Below, piece by piece: positions 18,392 through 27,636 of a stretch of DNA of 64,000 nucleotides. Source of the DNA: Thermosyntropha sp. (GTDB lineage Bacteria > Bacillota > Syntrophomonadia > Syntrophomonadales > Syntrophomonadaceae). Both the position numbers and the translations under genes were made by a program. The notes under the pieces were generated by a model that worked only from the letters and a program-made list of their open reading frames with translations, searched no databases and was not told the DNA's origin. The stretch covers positions 186,001 through 250,000 of the forward strand of contig NZ_JACDOH010000001.1 in assembly GCF_017656155.1 (NCBI RefSeq), given 5' to 3'. How positions within the stretch are numbered: position 1 is the first letter of the stretch; each line of letters starts with the position of its first letter.

Positions 18392-19270
18392 ATGAGAATG
18401 GCAAGGGTATATTTAACTGTTTTTTTAGGAGTTTTATGCATGTCGACTGCCTCTATCATGATAAGGCTGTGCGCTGCAGATGCCCTGGTTATTGCTTTTT
18501 ACCGGGTTTTATTTACCTCTCTTCTTGCTTTTGTTTTAAGTTTTCGCAACAGTTTACCATCTGATGTCCAAGTTATTAAAAAAAGTTTTGCTTATATTAT
18601 AGGGGCAGGATTTTTCCTGGCCTTTCATTTCGCATTTTGGATAACTTCGCTTGATTATACCAGTGTATCGAGTTCAGTTTTATTTACCAATTTGCAGGTG
18701 ATATTTGTACTTGTTTTTTCTTTTTTATTTTTGAAAGAAAGGCTCAGTTTTAAGGCTTTGACCGGCATAATTATAGCCCTTACAGGTTCGGTTTTCATTG
18801 CCGGCGGAGATTTAAAAAATGGCAGGTTTTTGGGGGATATGCTTTCGCTTTTGAGCGGATTTTTTATTGCTCTTTACTTTTTAATAAGCCGCAGAATACG
18901 AAATAATGTTGAAACCTTTTTTTATATGGGGCTAGTGTCTCTGACTGCTGCGTTACCCCTTCTGTTTTTAAATCTGGGTTTTGATAATAAACTTACAGGC
19001 TATTCGTCGCTCGATTGGTTGTGGTTTATTCTTTTAGCTTTAGTTCCCGGGATAGGCGGACATGCTTCTCTTACCTGGGCTTTAAAATATGTAAAGGCTC
19101 CCATAGTAGCTGTATCGGTTTTGGGAGAATCGGTGGGAGCCAGTGTTCTTGCTTATATATTTTTTGGGGAAAACCCCCTCTGGTATCAGTGGGTGGGAGG
19201 AATTCTTATAATTATCGGCATATATACTGCCGTTTTAAATGAATACAAAAGAGGTCAAAGTCCCGTTTAA
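18392..19270 (+). CDS. EamA/DMT family transporter
   Basis: A 292-residue drug/metabolite superfamily exporter with ten predicted membrane spans in two EamA repeats (about 5-140 and 150-285). Helices such as VLFTNLQVIFVLVFSFLFLKERLS and APIVAVSVLGESVGASVLAYIFFGE are typical. It starts 2 bp after livG, so it is part of the liv transcript. Export of an amino acid or other small metabolite would fit (inference). It occupies the place where livF usually is. It converges on, and overlaps by 4 bp, the SpoIID-like gene. Confidence 0.88.
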   Translation: MRMARVYLTVFLGVLCMSTASIMIRLCAADALVIAFYRVLFTSLLAFVLSFRNSLPSDVQVIKKSFAYIIGAGFFLAFHFAFWITSLDYTSVSSSVLFTNLQVIFVLVFSFLFLKERLSFKALTGIIIALTGSVFIAGGDLKNGRFLGDMLSLLSGFFIALYFLISRRIRNNVETFFYMGLVSLTAALPLLFLNLGFDNKLTGYSSLDWLWFILLALVPGIGGHASLTWALKYVKAPIVAVSVLGESVGASVLAYIFFGENPLWYQWVGGILIIIGIYTAVLNEYKRGQSPV

Positions 19271-20250
19271 TTATAAAGTTTCATCAACCTGGCTTTGGGA
19301 AAGTAATGGGATATAATTTGAGAAGAATTTTTACCTTCCTTGGCCATAGTATATGCGCCCCATTGCTCCATACCGGCTCCATGTCCCCAGCCGCTTCCTT
19401 TGAAAACGATGTAATTGCCTTTGGCATATACTTTGCTCAGCTGGGTGGAAAAAAGTCGGTCAAAGCCTACTTTTTCTCTTAAATCAGATGCATGTATGGA
19501 TGCTTTGCCTGCCGATATTGTAAGTGCCCGTCCTGAGGGACCTTTTTTACTTATTCGTATATCATCGAGCGATCCGGCTTTGTTTCCCATAATGGCTCTT
19601 ATTTCACTGCGCGGTATTTGGACAGTCCAATTTTTATATTTTTCGGGGGCATTTTTCAGCCCGTTAGTTGAAACAGGAACCAAATATGGCGCTTTATTTT
19701 TTAGTTTAGGAAAGCTTTCGGTTATATCCGCGGTTTTATCTTTAGAAGCAGAATGGAAAAGGGCATATACATATTTGCCTTTATCAGATATAAGGAACTG
19801 ACCGCGGGTTGAGTCTACCGCCCGGGAGATTTTATCGGTTATTTTGGACGGATCATATGCCTGGAATTCAGTATGGTTGTCGCTGGCGTCAGTATTGTGA
19901 AGCTTTCTGGTTCCATTTTCATATTCAATTAGAGCCATAGTCATGGTTCGTGCTACAATAGCCTGTGCTTTTAGTGCTTCCATCGGAAATTTATCTCCAA
20001 TTTCGGCAGCTACTACCCCTTTGATGTATTGTTCAAGGGGTAGGCTTTCTTTAGCTCCAGTTGCACTGCGGTAAAGGGTTATAGTTGGTTCATTGTTTTT
20101 TATCTTGGCGACCTCTGGAGCCAACTTGGGAGGGGGCAGAGATTTTTTAGCTTCTTTTTTGCAACATCCGCTAAAACTTAAACCTATACTTAATAATAAG
20201 GTGATGAGTAGAAAAGCTGGAAAGCTTTTTGGGCATTTTTTACAGGACAT
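19267..20250 (-). CDS. SpoIID/LytB domain lipoprotein
   Basis: A 327-residue protein with a SpoIID domain (about 60-320), including SLPLEQYIKGVVAAEIGDKFPMEALKAQAIVARTM and a C-terminal GSGWGHGAGMEQWGAYTMA block. SpoIID is a lytic transglycosylase active on denuded peptidoglycan in engulfment. The catalytic-type Glu is visible in AAEIGD. The N terminus is a hydrophobic signal ending SFSGC (Cys28), a probable lipobox, so it may be anchored outside. It is shorter than a classical SpoIID and not in a spoIIR/spoIIQ context, so it may be a vegetative paralogue. Confidence 0.85.
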   Translation of the reverse strand: MSCKKCPKSFPAFLLITLLLSIGLSFSGCCKKEAKKSLPPPKLAPEVAKIKNNEPTITLYRSATGAKESLPLEQYIKGVVAAEIGDKFPMEALKAQAIVARTMTMALIEYENGTRKLHNTDASDNHTEFQAYDPSKITDKISRAVDSTRGQFLISDKGKYVYALFHSASKDKTADITESFPKLKNKAPYLVPVSTNGLKNAPEKYKNWTVQIPRSEIRAIMGNKAGSLDDIRISKKGPSGRALTISAGKASIHASDLREKVGFDRLFSTQLSKVYAKGNYIVFKGSGWGHGAGMEQWGAYTMAKEGKNSSQIISHYFPKARLMKLYN

Positions 20251-20362
20251 TTTTATACCTCTCTTTAACAGAAATTTTTTATATTTTGCCCGTATAAAGC
20301 TTTATTATAACTGGCAAAGTTATGTATAATTTTATTTGCAAACGATAAGTTGGAGGAATGTT

Positions 20363-20821
20363 ATGCATATTGTCCTGGTTAATCCTGAAATACCTCAAAA
20401 TACAGGAAATATTGCCCGCACCTGTGCGCTTACCGAAACTGTTTTACACCTGGTTAAACCTTTAGGTTTTTCTTTAGAAGACCGTTACCTTAAGAGAGCA
20501 GGACTCGATTACTGGGATAAGGTGAAAGTAAATATATGGGAAAGCTTTGACGAAGTAGAGAAATGTCTTAAAGGCCACAACATATATTTAGCAACTACGA
20601 AAGCTTCAAAGGCTTATCATCAGGTAAGGTACCGAAAAGATGATGTTCTGGTTTTTGGCTGTGAGACTAAAGGCTTACCGGATGAAATATTGGGCAGATA
20701 CCCGGAAAATAAAATCCGTATTCCCATGAAAAACATTGGGCGTTCGCTTAATTTATCCAATTCAGCGGCGATTATTTTGTACGAAGCTTTAAGACAACTT
20801 GATTTTGAGGGATTATGTTGA
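20363..20821 (+). CDS. trmL: tRNA (cytidine(34)-2'-O)-methyltransferase
   Basis: A 152-residue SPOUT-class methyltransferase (TrmL/CspR) that modifies the wobble base of leucine tRNAs using SAM. Motifs: HIVLVNPEIPQNTGNIARTC at the N terminus, LVFGCETKGLPDE in the middle, and IPMKNIGRSLNLSNSAAII in the knot. The start is ATG 20363, after TGGAGGAA; the frame extends upstream to 20336 without a ribosome site. It diverges from the SpoIID-like gene. Confidence 0.95.
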   Translation: MHIVLVNPEIPQNTGNIARTCALTETVLHLVKPLGFSLEDRYLKRAGLDYWDKVKVNIWESFDEVEKCLKGHNIYLATTKASKAYHQVRYRKDDVLVFGCETKGLPDEILGRYPENKIRIPMKNIGRSLNLSNSAAIILYEALRQLDFEGLC

Positions 20822-20830
20822 TGAAGAAGG

Positions 20831-22117
20831 GTGTGGGTAATTGTGGATCGGCCTCAGGTAGAGCTTTTAGACATATTGCTGGGTTTTTCTGAAGCCTTAG
20901 ATTTGGTAGATCATGCCGTAGCTAACCATCATATGCAGGTAGCTTATATTGCTTACAGTATTGCAGATAAGCTTGGCTATTCTCACGAAGACAAAAGGCA
21001 GATTGTAATGGCCGGGGCACTCCATGATATTGGAGCTATATCGATTCAGGAGAGGCTGTTGGCCTTAAAGTTCGAAGATTATTTGACTCATAAGCATGCA
21101 GAAGTAGGGTATCTTTTTTTGCGCCAGTTTGCCCCTTTGCAGTTTGCGGCAGAGATAATACGTTATCATCATGTCCCCTGGATGGGCGGAAAAGGGAGAA
21201 AGGTTTTCAACTTTGAAGTGCCGGAAGAAAGCCATATCATCCATTTAGCCGATCGGATTGCAGTTTTAATAAAAAACCCCGCCTGCATTCTGGAGGAAAA
21301 AGAAAACATATGCAGTAAAATAAAGCATTACCGGGGGATTGCCTTTGTTCCTGAGCATGTAGATGCCTTTTTGGAGCTGGCAGAGTGTGAATACTTTTGG
21401 CTTGATGTTGTTTCTAACCAAATTCCTTTAATTTTAAAGCGGTATTTGAGCCCGGCGGTCATAGATCTTTCCCTTAACCAGCTGCAGGATTTTGCCCGCC
21501 TTTTTTCGAGAATTGTTGATTTCAGGAGTCCTTTAAATGCAAGCCACTCCAGCGGAGTAGCTTTAATAGCGGAGAGACTGGCGGAAAAAGCAGGTTTTTC
21601 CGATACGGAATGTAAATTAATGCGAGTAGCCGGTTATTTGCATGATTTAGGCAAAATTGCAGTTCCGGTAGAGATTTTGGAAAAACCGGGAAAATTAAGC
21701 CCGCAGGAATTTTTGGTTATAAAACGCCACCCTTATTATACATACAGCATTTTGAGCAAGATTGAATCGTTAACTATTATAAATAAATGGGCTTCTTTTC
21801 ATCATGAAAGATTGGACGGAAGAGGTTATCCTTTCCACCTTAAAGAAAAGGACTTGCCGATAGGATCTCAGATAATGGCAGTAGCTGATGTTTTTACCGC
21901 TGTGTGTGAAGACAGGCCTTACCGTCAGGGTATGAATAAAAAAGAGGTTTTGGGAATATTAGAGAAAATGGCTTTGGACAAAGCGATAAATGGGGATATT
22001 GTAAACTTTATAAAAGATGATTTTGATATGCTTAATGATGAGAGAAAAAGTATGCAAAAAGAATCGCTTCGGGATTATGAACATATTGTACATCCTTTAA
22101 AAGGGTTAAAATTATAA
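20831..22117 (+). CDS. Tandem HD-domain protein with C-terminal HD-GYP
   Basis: A 428-residue protein with two HD-type domains. The first (about 20-200) has HDIGAIS and a later HHVPWMGGKG but no GYP motif, so it is an atypical HD domain. The second (about 225-410) is a full HD-GYP: HDLGKIAVP, then HHERLDGRGYP. The second domain could hydrolyse c-di-GMP; the first may be regulatory or degenerate. No input domain or membrane span is seen. It begins with GTG 10 bp after trmL, with only a weak GAAGGG site, so the exact start is uncertain. Confidence 0.85.
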   Translation: MWVIVDRPQVELLDILLGFSEALDLVDHAVANHHMQVAYIAYSIADKLGYSHEDKRQIVMAGALHDIGAISIQERLLALKFEDYLTHKHAEVGYLFLRQFAPLQFAAEIIRYHHVPWMGGKGRKVFNFEVPEESHIIHLADRIAVLIKNPACILEEKENICSKIKHYRGIAFVPEHVDAFLELAECEYFWLDVVSNQIPLILKRYLSPAVIDLSLNQLQDFARLFSRIVDFRSPLNASHSSGVALIAERLAEKAGFSDTECKLMRVAGYLHDLGKIAVPVEILEKPGKLSPQEFLVIKRHPYYTYSILSKIESLTIINKWASFHHERLDGRGYPFHLKEKDLPIGSQIMAVADVFTAVCEDRPYRQGMNKKEVLGILEKMALDKAINGDIVNFIKDDFDMLNDERKSMQKESLRDYEHIVHPLKGLKL

Positions 22118-22216
22118 TCTGTTAAAATTAAAATATTTTAATGTTTAATTTAAAGGATTTTTTTGATTTAGATATAATAGTTTAGTTATGTTAATAAATA
22201 TTTTTGGAGGTAAAAA

Positions 22217-23122
22217 GTGCCGAAAGTTCTTATCGCTGATGACGACGGCTTATCACGCCGATTGCTGGAAGGGACTTTAAAGGCGTGGGGATATGAAGTA
22301 GTGGTAGCAAATGATGGAAAAGAAGCTTTAGAAATACTGCTGCGGGAAGATAGGCCAAACCTTGCTATTTTAGACTGGATTATGCCGGGAGCGGATGGCA
22401 TAGATATTTGCAGGTATATACGCGAGCAGAAAATGAGCAGCTATGTTTATATAATACTTTTGACTTCTAAGTCCGGCAGGGAAGATATAGTAAAAGGATT
22501 GGAATCGGGTGCCGATGACTATATGATCAAACCTTTTTATCCGGAAGAACTGAAATACCGCCTGAAAATAGGGGAACGCATCATAAAGCTGGAACAGGAT
22601 ATCTTAAAAATGGCAAGGACCGATTATCTTACCGGTCTTTTAAATCGCCGTGCCTTTATGGAAAGGCTCGAGGGAGAGATAAAACGAGCGGAGCGTAAGG
22701 GGGACAGCCTGGGTATCATAATAGCTGATATAGACCATTTTAAGAAAGTTAATGATGAATACGGACATCAGATTGGAGATACGGTGCTTAAGAATTTTGC
22801 TTCGGTTTTGATTAGGTCTTGCCGGGAATATGATTTTGCAGGTCGTTATGGGGGAGAAGAATTTATAATTTGTCTGCCTGAAACTAAACTGGAACAGGCT
22901 TTTAAAATAGCTGAACGCATGCGCAAGGCTACTGAATTAACCCCCGCATTTATACCTGAAATAAACAGGGATATAAAAATCACTGCGAGTTTTGGGGTTG
23001 CCGGCATGAAGCCTGAAGATGGCAAAACGATAGATGATCTGATAAGAGAGGCAGATGCTGCCCTTTATGAAGCTAAAAAGAGTGGACGCAACATGGTTGT
23101 TAAATCGGATATTAAGGCATAA
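22217..23122 (+). CDS. Response regulator with GGDEF output domain
   Basis: A 301-residue REC-GGDEF protein (WspR/PleD-like). The receiver (1-120) has the acidic pair DD near the start, the phospho-acceptor Asp in AILDWIMPG and the Lys in YMIKPF. The GGDEF domain (130-295) has RYGGEEF, the active GGEEF variant, and an upstream RxxD I-site (REYD), so feedback inhibition by c-di-GMP is expected. It starts at GTG 22217 with a strong GGAGGT site. No kinase gene is adjacent. A TATAAT sits at 22173, but no good -35 was found. Confidence 0.94.
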   Translation: MPKVLIADDDGLSRRLLEGTLKAWGYEVVVANDGKEALEILLREDRPNLAILDWIMPGADGIDICRYIREQKMSSYVYIILLTSKSGREDIVKGLESGADDYMIKPFYPEELKYRLKIGERIIKLEQDILKMARTDYLTGLLNRRAFMERLEGEIKRAERKGDSLGIIIADIDHFKKVNDEYGHQIGDTVLKNFASVLIRSCREYDFAGRYGGEEFIICLPETKLEQAFKIAERMRKATELTPAFIPEINRDIKITASFGVAGMKPEDGKTIDDLIREADAALYEAKKSGRNMVVKSDIKA

Positions 23123-23130
23123 AAAAAGTG

Positions 23131-23160
23131 AAAAACCCGGTTATCCGGGTTTTTGTATAT
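23131..23160. terminator. Bidirectional terminator between the GGDEF regulator and ferredoxin
   Basis: AAAAACCCGG and CCGGGTTTTT form a perfect stem around a short loop. A-rich and T-rich flanks on both sides let it serve both convergent genes. Confidence 0.9.
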
Positions 23161-23169
23161 TTTTGTATT

Positions 23170-23379
<210 letters not shown>

Positions 23380-23430
23380 TTATAAATAAGCCTTAAACCC
23401 TTGTCAATTTAAAAAACAGTGGTGTTTAGA

Positions 23431-23462
23431 TATCAATAAATTACCCGCTGGGGTAATTGATA
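23431..23462. promoter_or_regulatory. Inverted repeat upstream of thiN
   Basis: AATTACCC (23439-23446) and GGGTAATT (23451-23458) are perfect complements around GCTG, extended by TATC/GATA outside a 4-nt bulge. No T run follows, so it may be an operator. It lies 70 bp before thiN. Confidence 0.45.
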
Positions 23463-23532
23463 CCTGGTAGGACATAATATAAAATTGTTATTATGGGTTA
23501 TATATGATAAATAAAAGCGGGAGAAGAGATGG

Positions 23533-24177
23533 ATGAAGTGTGTAATTATGGCTAATGGAGAATATGGAGAAGTTAAAGATTATTTAGAAGCTGTAAAGGA
23601 AGCAGATTTTATATTTTGTGCGGATGGTGGAGCCAATTATGCTTATAAAGCGGGTATAATACCTGATGCGGTCATAGGTGATATGGATTCGATAAATTCT
23701 GAAGTTAAGCAGTCTTTTATGGAAAAAGGGGTGCTTTTTCGTAAATATCCGCGGCGTAAGGATTTTACTGATACTCAGTTGACTTTAGCTTTAGCTGAAG
23801 AAAAAGGTGCAAGTGAAGTAGTTTTTTTGGGAACTTTGGGTGGAAGGCTTGATCATGCCTTATCCAATATTTATCTGGGGATAGAATATGTTAGGAAAGG
23901 TATGAAAATAAAACACTGCACTTCCGATTATGTTTTGTATTTAACGGCTGATGAACTGGAGATAAGCGGAAAACAAGGGGATATTATTTCTATTCTGGTT
24001 TTGACTGACACAGCCAGGGAGGTATGTACTGAAGGACTGGAATATCCTCTTAATAATGCGGATTTGGAAAAAGGGAACCCTTATGCTGTATCTAATATTT
24101 TATCTGCTTCTAAGGCATTGATAAAGGTCGGGGAAGGAGTTCTGGCAGTTTTACATTATACAGGCCAGGTGGGTTAA
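23533..24177 (+). CDS. thiN: Thiamine diphosphokinase
   Basis: A 214-residue thiamine pyrophosphokinase that converts thiamine plus ATP to thiamine diphosphate. Family motifs are clear: FCADGGANYAY, PDAVIGDMDSI, KDFTDTQLTLALA and GTLGGRLDHALSNI. The length fits the bacterial ThiN type. It is followed after 25 bp by cdaA and may be the first gene of that transcript. No TPP riboswitch core was seen upstream. Confidence 0.94.
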   Translation: MKCVIMANGEYGEVKDYLEAVKEADFIFCADGGANYAYKAGIIPDAVIGDMDSINSEVKQSFMEKGVLFRKYPRRKDFTDTQLTLALAEEKGASEVVFLGTLGGRLDHALSNIYLGIEYVRKGMKIKHCTSDYVLYLTADELEISGKQGDIISILVLTDTAREVCTEGLEYPLNNADLEKGNPYAVSNILSASKALIKVGEGVLAVLHYTGQVG

Positions 24178-24202
24178 GACACCTGAAATGGAGGCGTAAA
24201 GG

Positions 24203-25054
24203 TTGGACTTGAGTTTTTTGTCAGGGGTATTTGCCAGCCCTTTTAATATAATAAAAAGCCTGCTGGATATAACAATTGTTGCCTATATTTTTTACCAGAT
24301 ATTAAAACTTATAATGGGAACCCGGGCTGAGCAGCTCTTAAAAGGTTTAGTTCTGCTTTTGATTTTCTCAGCTTTAGCCGGTTTTTTGCGCCTGGATATG
24401 GTAAACTGGCTTCTCTCTAAATTATGGCTGGTATTTGCGGTTACTTTGCCGGTAGTTTTTCAGCCCGAGTTAAGAAGGCTTTTAGAACAAATAGGAAGAG
24501 GCAGTTTTTTTGCTTCCAGTCGGTTTATGATGGATGAAGATGAATATGCAAAAATAATAAGTGAAATAAATGATGCAGTTTCGGTTCTGTCGCGCAATAA
24601 AACAGGAGCTCTAATCGTACTTACCCGGGAGACTGGGATTGGTGAATACATAGAGAGCGGGACTACCCTGGATGCTGTAGTGTCTTCAAGCCTTCTTGTA
24701 AACATATTTTTTCCCAATTCACCTCTGCATGACGGAGCAGCAGTTATATCCGATGGAAGGCTCTATAAAGCAGGCTGTTTTTTGCCTTTAAGCGACAACC
24801 CTTTTGTGGATAAGGAACTTGGAACGCGTCATCGCGCTGCTCTGGGGATAAGTGAAGTTTCAGATGTTATTGCTATTGCGGTTTCAGAGGAGACCGGGTC
24901 GGTATCAGTTGCTATGGAAGGTAAGCTTTATCGTTTCCTTGACAGAGAAAGTTTAAGGGAACTTCTGGAAAGAGAACTCTTGCGCAAGGACAGCTTTAGG
25001 AGCAGTCTTATAAAGAGGTGGGTGGGAGAATATGAAAAAGGCAAAAAGGAGTAA
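24203..25054 (+). CDS. cdaA: Diadenylate cyclase CdaA
   Basis: A 283-residue membrane-bound diadenylate cyclase that makes c-di-AMP from two ATP. Three N-terminal membrane helices (about 15-35, 45-62, 68-85) precede the DisA_N domain, with the catalytic DGA (177-179) and RHR (209-211) motifs intact. It starts with TTG behind GGAGGCG. It overlaps cdaR by 23 bp, the standard regulatory partner. c-di-AMP controls potassium and osmolyte transport and cell-wall homeostasis. A likely receptor (DarA) is encoded at 53206. Confidence 0.96.
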   Translation: MDLSFLSGVFASPFNIIKSLLDITIVAYIFYQILKLIMGTRAEQLLKGLVLLLIFSALAGFLRLDMVNWLLSKLWLVFAVTLPVVFQPELRRLLEQIGRGSFFASSRFMMDEDEYAKIISEINDAVSVLSRNKTGALIVLTRETGIGEYIESGTTLDAVVSSSLLVNIFFPNSPLHDGAAVISDGRLYKAGCFLPLSDNPFVDKELGTRHRAALGISEVSDVIAIAVSEETGSVSVAMEGKLYRFLDRESLRELLERELLRKDSFRSSLIKRWVGEYEKGKKE

Positions 25055-25949
25055 GCAGACGTGGCTCAAGATTTTATCGGTAGTTTTGGCAATTCTTTTA
25101 TGGATCTATGTGGTTAATGAAGGACAAAATCCTACCAGGCATAATGTGAAGGAGGTAAATTTGAGATACTACAATTTAGGGGAAGGATTGACAGCCGAAG
25201 GCCCCGACACGGTTAAAGTCAAAATATGGGGAAGTACGGAAGAACAGGAAGAAGTTGAGGCTTATGTGGATTTAAATGGTTTAGGTGAAGGACTTCATGA
25301 AGTTCCGGTAAAGGTGCAGACTTTAAAAGGGGCACTTTTAACTGCTGTTGAGCCAAAAGAAGTAAGGGTCAGAATAAGAAAAATAAATGAACATGTCTTT
25401 AAAATAAAGCTGCAGACTACTGGAGCTTTACCGTCGGGATATGAACTTTTTGGTTTGGAAATTTCACCGAAAACCTGTCTCATAAAAGGAGATGAAAGTT
25501 TATTAAGACGGGTAGCTTCTGTATTATGTGAAGTTAACCTGAATGAGATAAACGGGACAAAAGTATTTGAAGTTCCTCTAATGGCAATAGACAGTAACGG
25601 CAGAAAAGTGCGGGAAGAGTTAACCTTGCTTCCACAAAAGGCGACGGTTTATGCAGCGGTTGGAAACAAAGTTGCCAGCAGGGAAGTGTCTGTAAATCCA
25701 ATATTAGAAGGAAATCCGGAAGCAGGATATGAAATAAAATCTGTTGCGGTCATTCCGGATAAGATTACCTTGATAGGTGATCCTTATTTTTTAGAGAACT
25801 TACAAAAAGTTAATACCCTACCGGTAAGAGTGGAAGGACAAAGTGTTTCAGGCAGCTATAAGGCTAAGCTTGTTTTGCCGGATGCGGTAAAGGGTTATCC
25901 GGATGAGGTTTTGGTAAATATAGAAATAAAGAAAAAAGAGAATGAGTGA
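25032..25949 (+). CDS. cdaR: CdaA regulatory protein CdaR (YbbR domains)
   Basis: A 305-residue protein with one N-terminal membrane helix (about 10-27) ending in LLWIYVVNEGQNP, the YbbR signature, then about three YbbR-like beta domains outside the membrane. CdaR binds CdaA and modulates c-di-AMP synthesis. It overlaps cdaA by 23 bp and the next flavoprotein gene by 4 bp (GTGA), so the three are translationally linked. Confidence 0.93.
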   Translation: MKKAKRSKQTWLKILSVVLAILLWIYVVNEGQNPTRHNVKEVNLRYYNLGEGLTAEGPDTVKVKIWGSTEEQEEVEAYVDLNGLGEGLHEVPVKVQTLKGALLTAVEPKEVRVRIRKINEHVFKIKLQTTGALPSGYELFGLEISPKTCLIKGDESLLRRVASVLCEVNLNEINGTKVFEVPLMAIDSNGRKVREELTLLPQKATVYAAVGNKVASREVSVNPILEGNPEAGYEIKSVAVIPDKITLIGDPYFLENLQKVNTLPVRVEGQSVSGSYKAKLVLPDAVKGYPDEVLVNIEIKKKENE

Positions 25950-27604
25950 TGCAGATGAGAATAAGAGTACGGGATTTAAGGCTTGATTTGGATCATAAAG
26001 ATAATGAAATAAAAAAGGCGGCTGCTGAAAAATCAGGGATATTAATGGAAAATATAAGGGGAATCACTCTGATAAAAAAAGCAGTAGATGCCCGCAGGCG
26101 CAAGGTTTATTTTACCTATACCGTAGATGTGGAGGTAGAGGATGATATAGATATTCCGGCCCTTGTTTCATTATCTCCGGATGTTTCTATTATTAAAGAG
26201 GAAAAAAAGGAAGAAATAAAGCCGGGTAATATTTCTCTTCCTTTATCACCGGTAATTGTCGGTTCCGGTCCGGCCGGATTATTTTGTGCTTTGTTTTTGG
26301 CTGAACATGGATATAAACCGGTGGTTATTGAACGGGGACAGGATATGGAGCGCAGGATTAAATCGGTGGAAGATTTTTGGCGGAAAGGGAAACTGGAACC
26401 GGAATCAAATACCCAGTTTGGTGAAGGCGGAGCCGGAACTTTTTCTGATGGGAAACTTACTACCCGCATAGGGGATGTGCGGGTAAATTATGTTTTGGAG
26501 ACTTTTGTCCGCTTTGGGGCTGATCCTGAGATAAGGTATCTTAAAAAGCCACATGTGGGAACTGATGTGATAAGGGAAATAGTTAAGAAAATGCGCAATG
26601 AGATTATCCGCCTGGGCGGTGAATTTTATTTTGACGCCAGGCTTACAGACATAAATATTAACCAAAAGTGTCTAAAAAGCATAGTAATAAATTATAAATA
26701 CGAGGTTCCCTGTTCCCTTTTAGTTCTGGCGATAGGCAACAGCGCCCGTGATATATACCGCCTGCTTATGAAAAAAGGTATAGAGATAACCCCCAAACCG
26801 TTTGCGGTAGGGGTAAGGGTAGAACATCCGCAGGAATTGATTGATAAAATCCAGTATGGTGATTTTGCAGGACATCCCCGGTTAGGTGCAGCTGATTATC
26901 ATCTTACTTATCGGGATAAAGAAACCGGACGTTCTTTATATACCTTTTGCATGTGTCCGGGAGGATATGTAATCGGAGCAGCTTCTGGTGAAGGGCAGGT
27001 AGTTACCAATGGTATGAGCTATTTTGCCCGGGATACCGGGATAGCCAACAGCGCTCTGGTAATTACGGTATATCCCGAAGATTGGAATAATGAGCCTTTA
27101 GGGGGGATGAAACTGCAGGAAGAATTGGAACGAAAAGCGTTTAAGCTGGGGGGAGGCAATTATAAAGCTCCAGCTCAGAAAATGACTGATTTTTTGGCTA
27201 AAAAGCCTACTTATTCGCTTAAAAACAGCCTGGCAACTTTTAAACCTGGAGTTACTCCTGCTAACCTATGGGATTTATTTCCTGTTGAGTTTTGCGAGGT
27301 TTTAAGGAGAGGACTTCATTACTGGGATAAAAAAATGCCCGGTTTTATAGATGAAAGAGCTGTTTTAACCGCTGTGGAGACGCGCACTTCTGCTCCGGTA
27401 AGGATTATGCGGGATGAAAATATGACTTCGGTAAGTATATCTGACATATATCCGTGTGGGGAAGGGGCAGGTTATGCCGGAGGAATAGTAAGCGCGGCGG
27501 TAGACGGATTAAAAGTGGCGGAAACGATTGTTAAAAAATATGCTCCTCCTCAGAAAAGAATCGAGATAGAAGGAGAGGAATTAGTAAGAGGAAGTCTTCT
27601 TTAA
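25946..27604 (+). CDS. COG2509-type NAD(P)/FAD-dependent dehydrogenase
   Basis: A 552-residue flavoprotein of the uncharacterised FAD-dependent dehydrogenase family (COG2509). An N-terminal 80-residue domain precedes the dinucleotide fold VIVGSGPAGLFCALFLAEHG...VIERG (about 105-130), the EGGAGTFSDGKLTTR segment (about 160-175) and a C-terminal GEGAGYAGGIVSAAVDG motif that closes the FAD site. The reaction is unknown. It overlaps cdaR by 4 bp and sits between cdaR and glmM, where those genes are usually adjacent. The start is GTG 25946; ATG 25949 is equally possible. Confidence 0.88.
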   Translation: MMQMRIRVRDLRLDLDHKDNEIKKAAAEKSGILMENIRGITLIKKAVDARRRKVYFTYTVDVEVEDDIDIPALVSLSPDVSIIKEEKKEEIKPGNISLPLSPVIVGSGPAGLFCALFLAEHGYKPVVIERGQDMERRIKSVEDFWRKGKLEPESNTQFGEGGAGTFSDGKLTTRIGDVRVNYVLETFVRFGADPEIRYLKKPHVGTDVIREIVKKMRNEIIRLGGEFYFDARLTDININQKCLKSIVINYKYEVPCSLLVLAIGNSARDIYRLLMKKGIEITPKPFAVGVRVEHPQELIDKIQYGDFAGHPRLGAADYHLTYRDKETGRSLYTFCMCPGGYVIGAASGEGQVVTNGMSYFARDTGIANSALVITVYPEDWNNEPLGGMKLQEELERKAFKLGGGNYKAPAQKMTDFLAKKPTYSLKNSLATFKPGVTPANLWDLFPVEFCEVLRRGLHYWDKKMPGFIDERAVLTAVETRTSAPVRIMRDENMTSVSISDIYPCGEGAGYAGGIVSAAVDGLKVAETIVKKYAPPQKRIEIEGEELVRGSLL

Positions 27605-27636
27605 AACTCTTAATTATTTTTATGGAGGGAAAGCGC

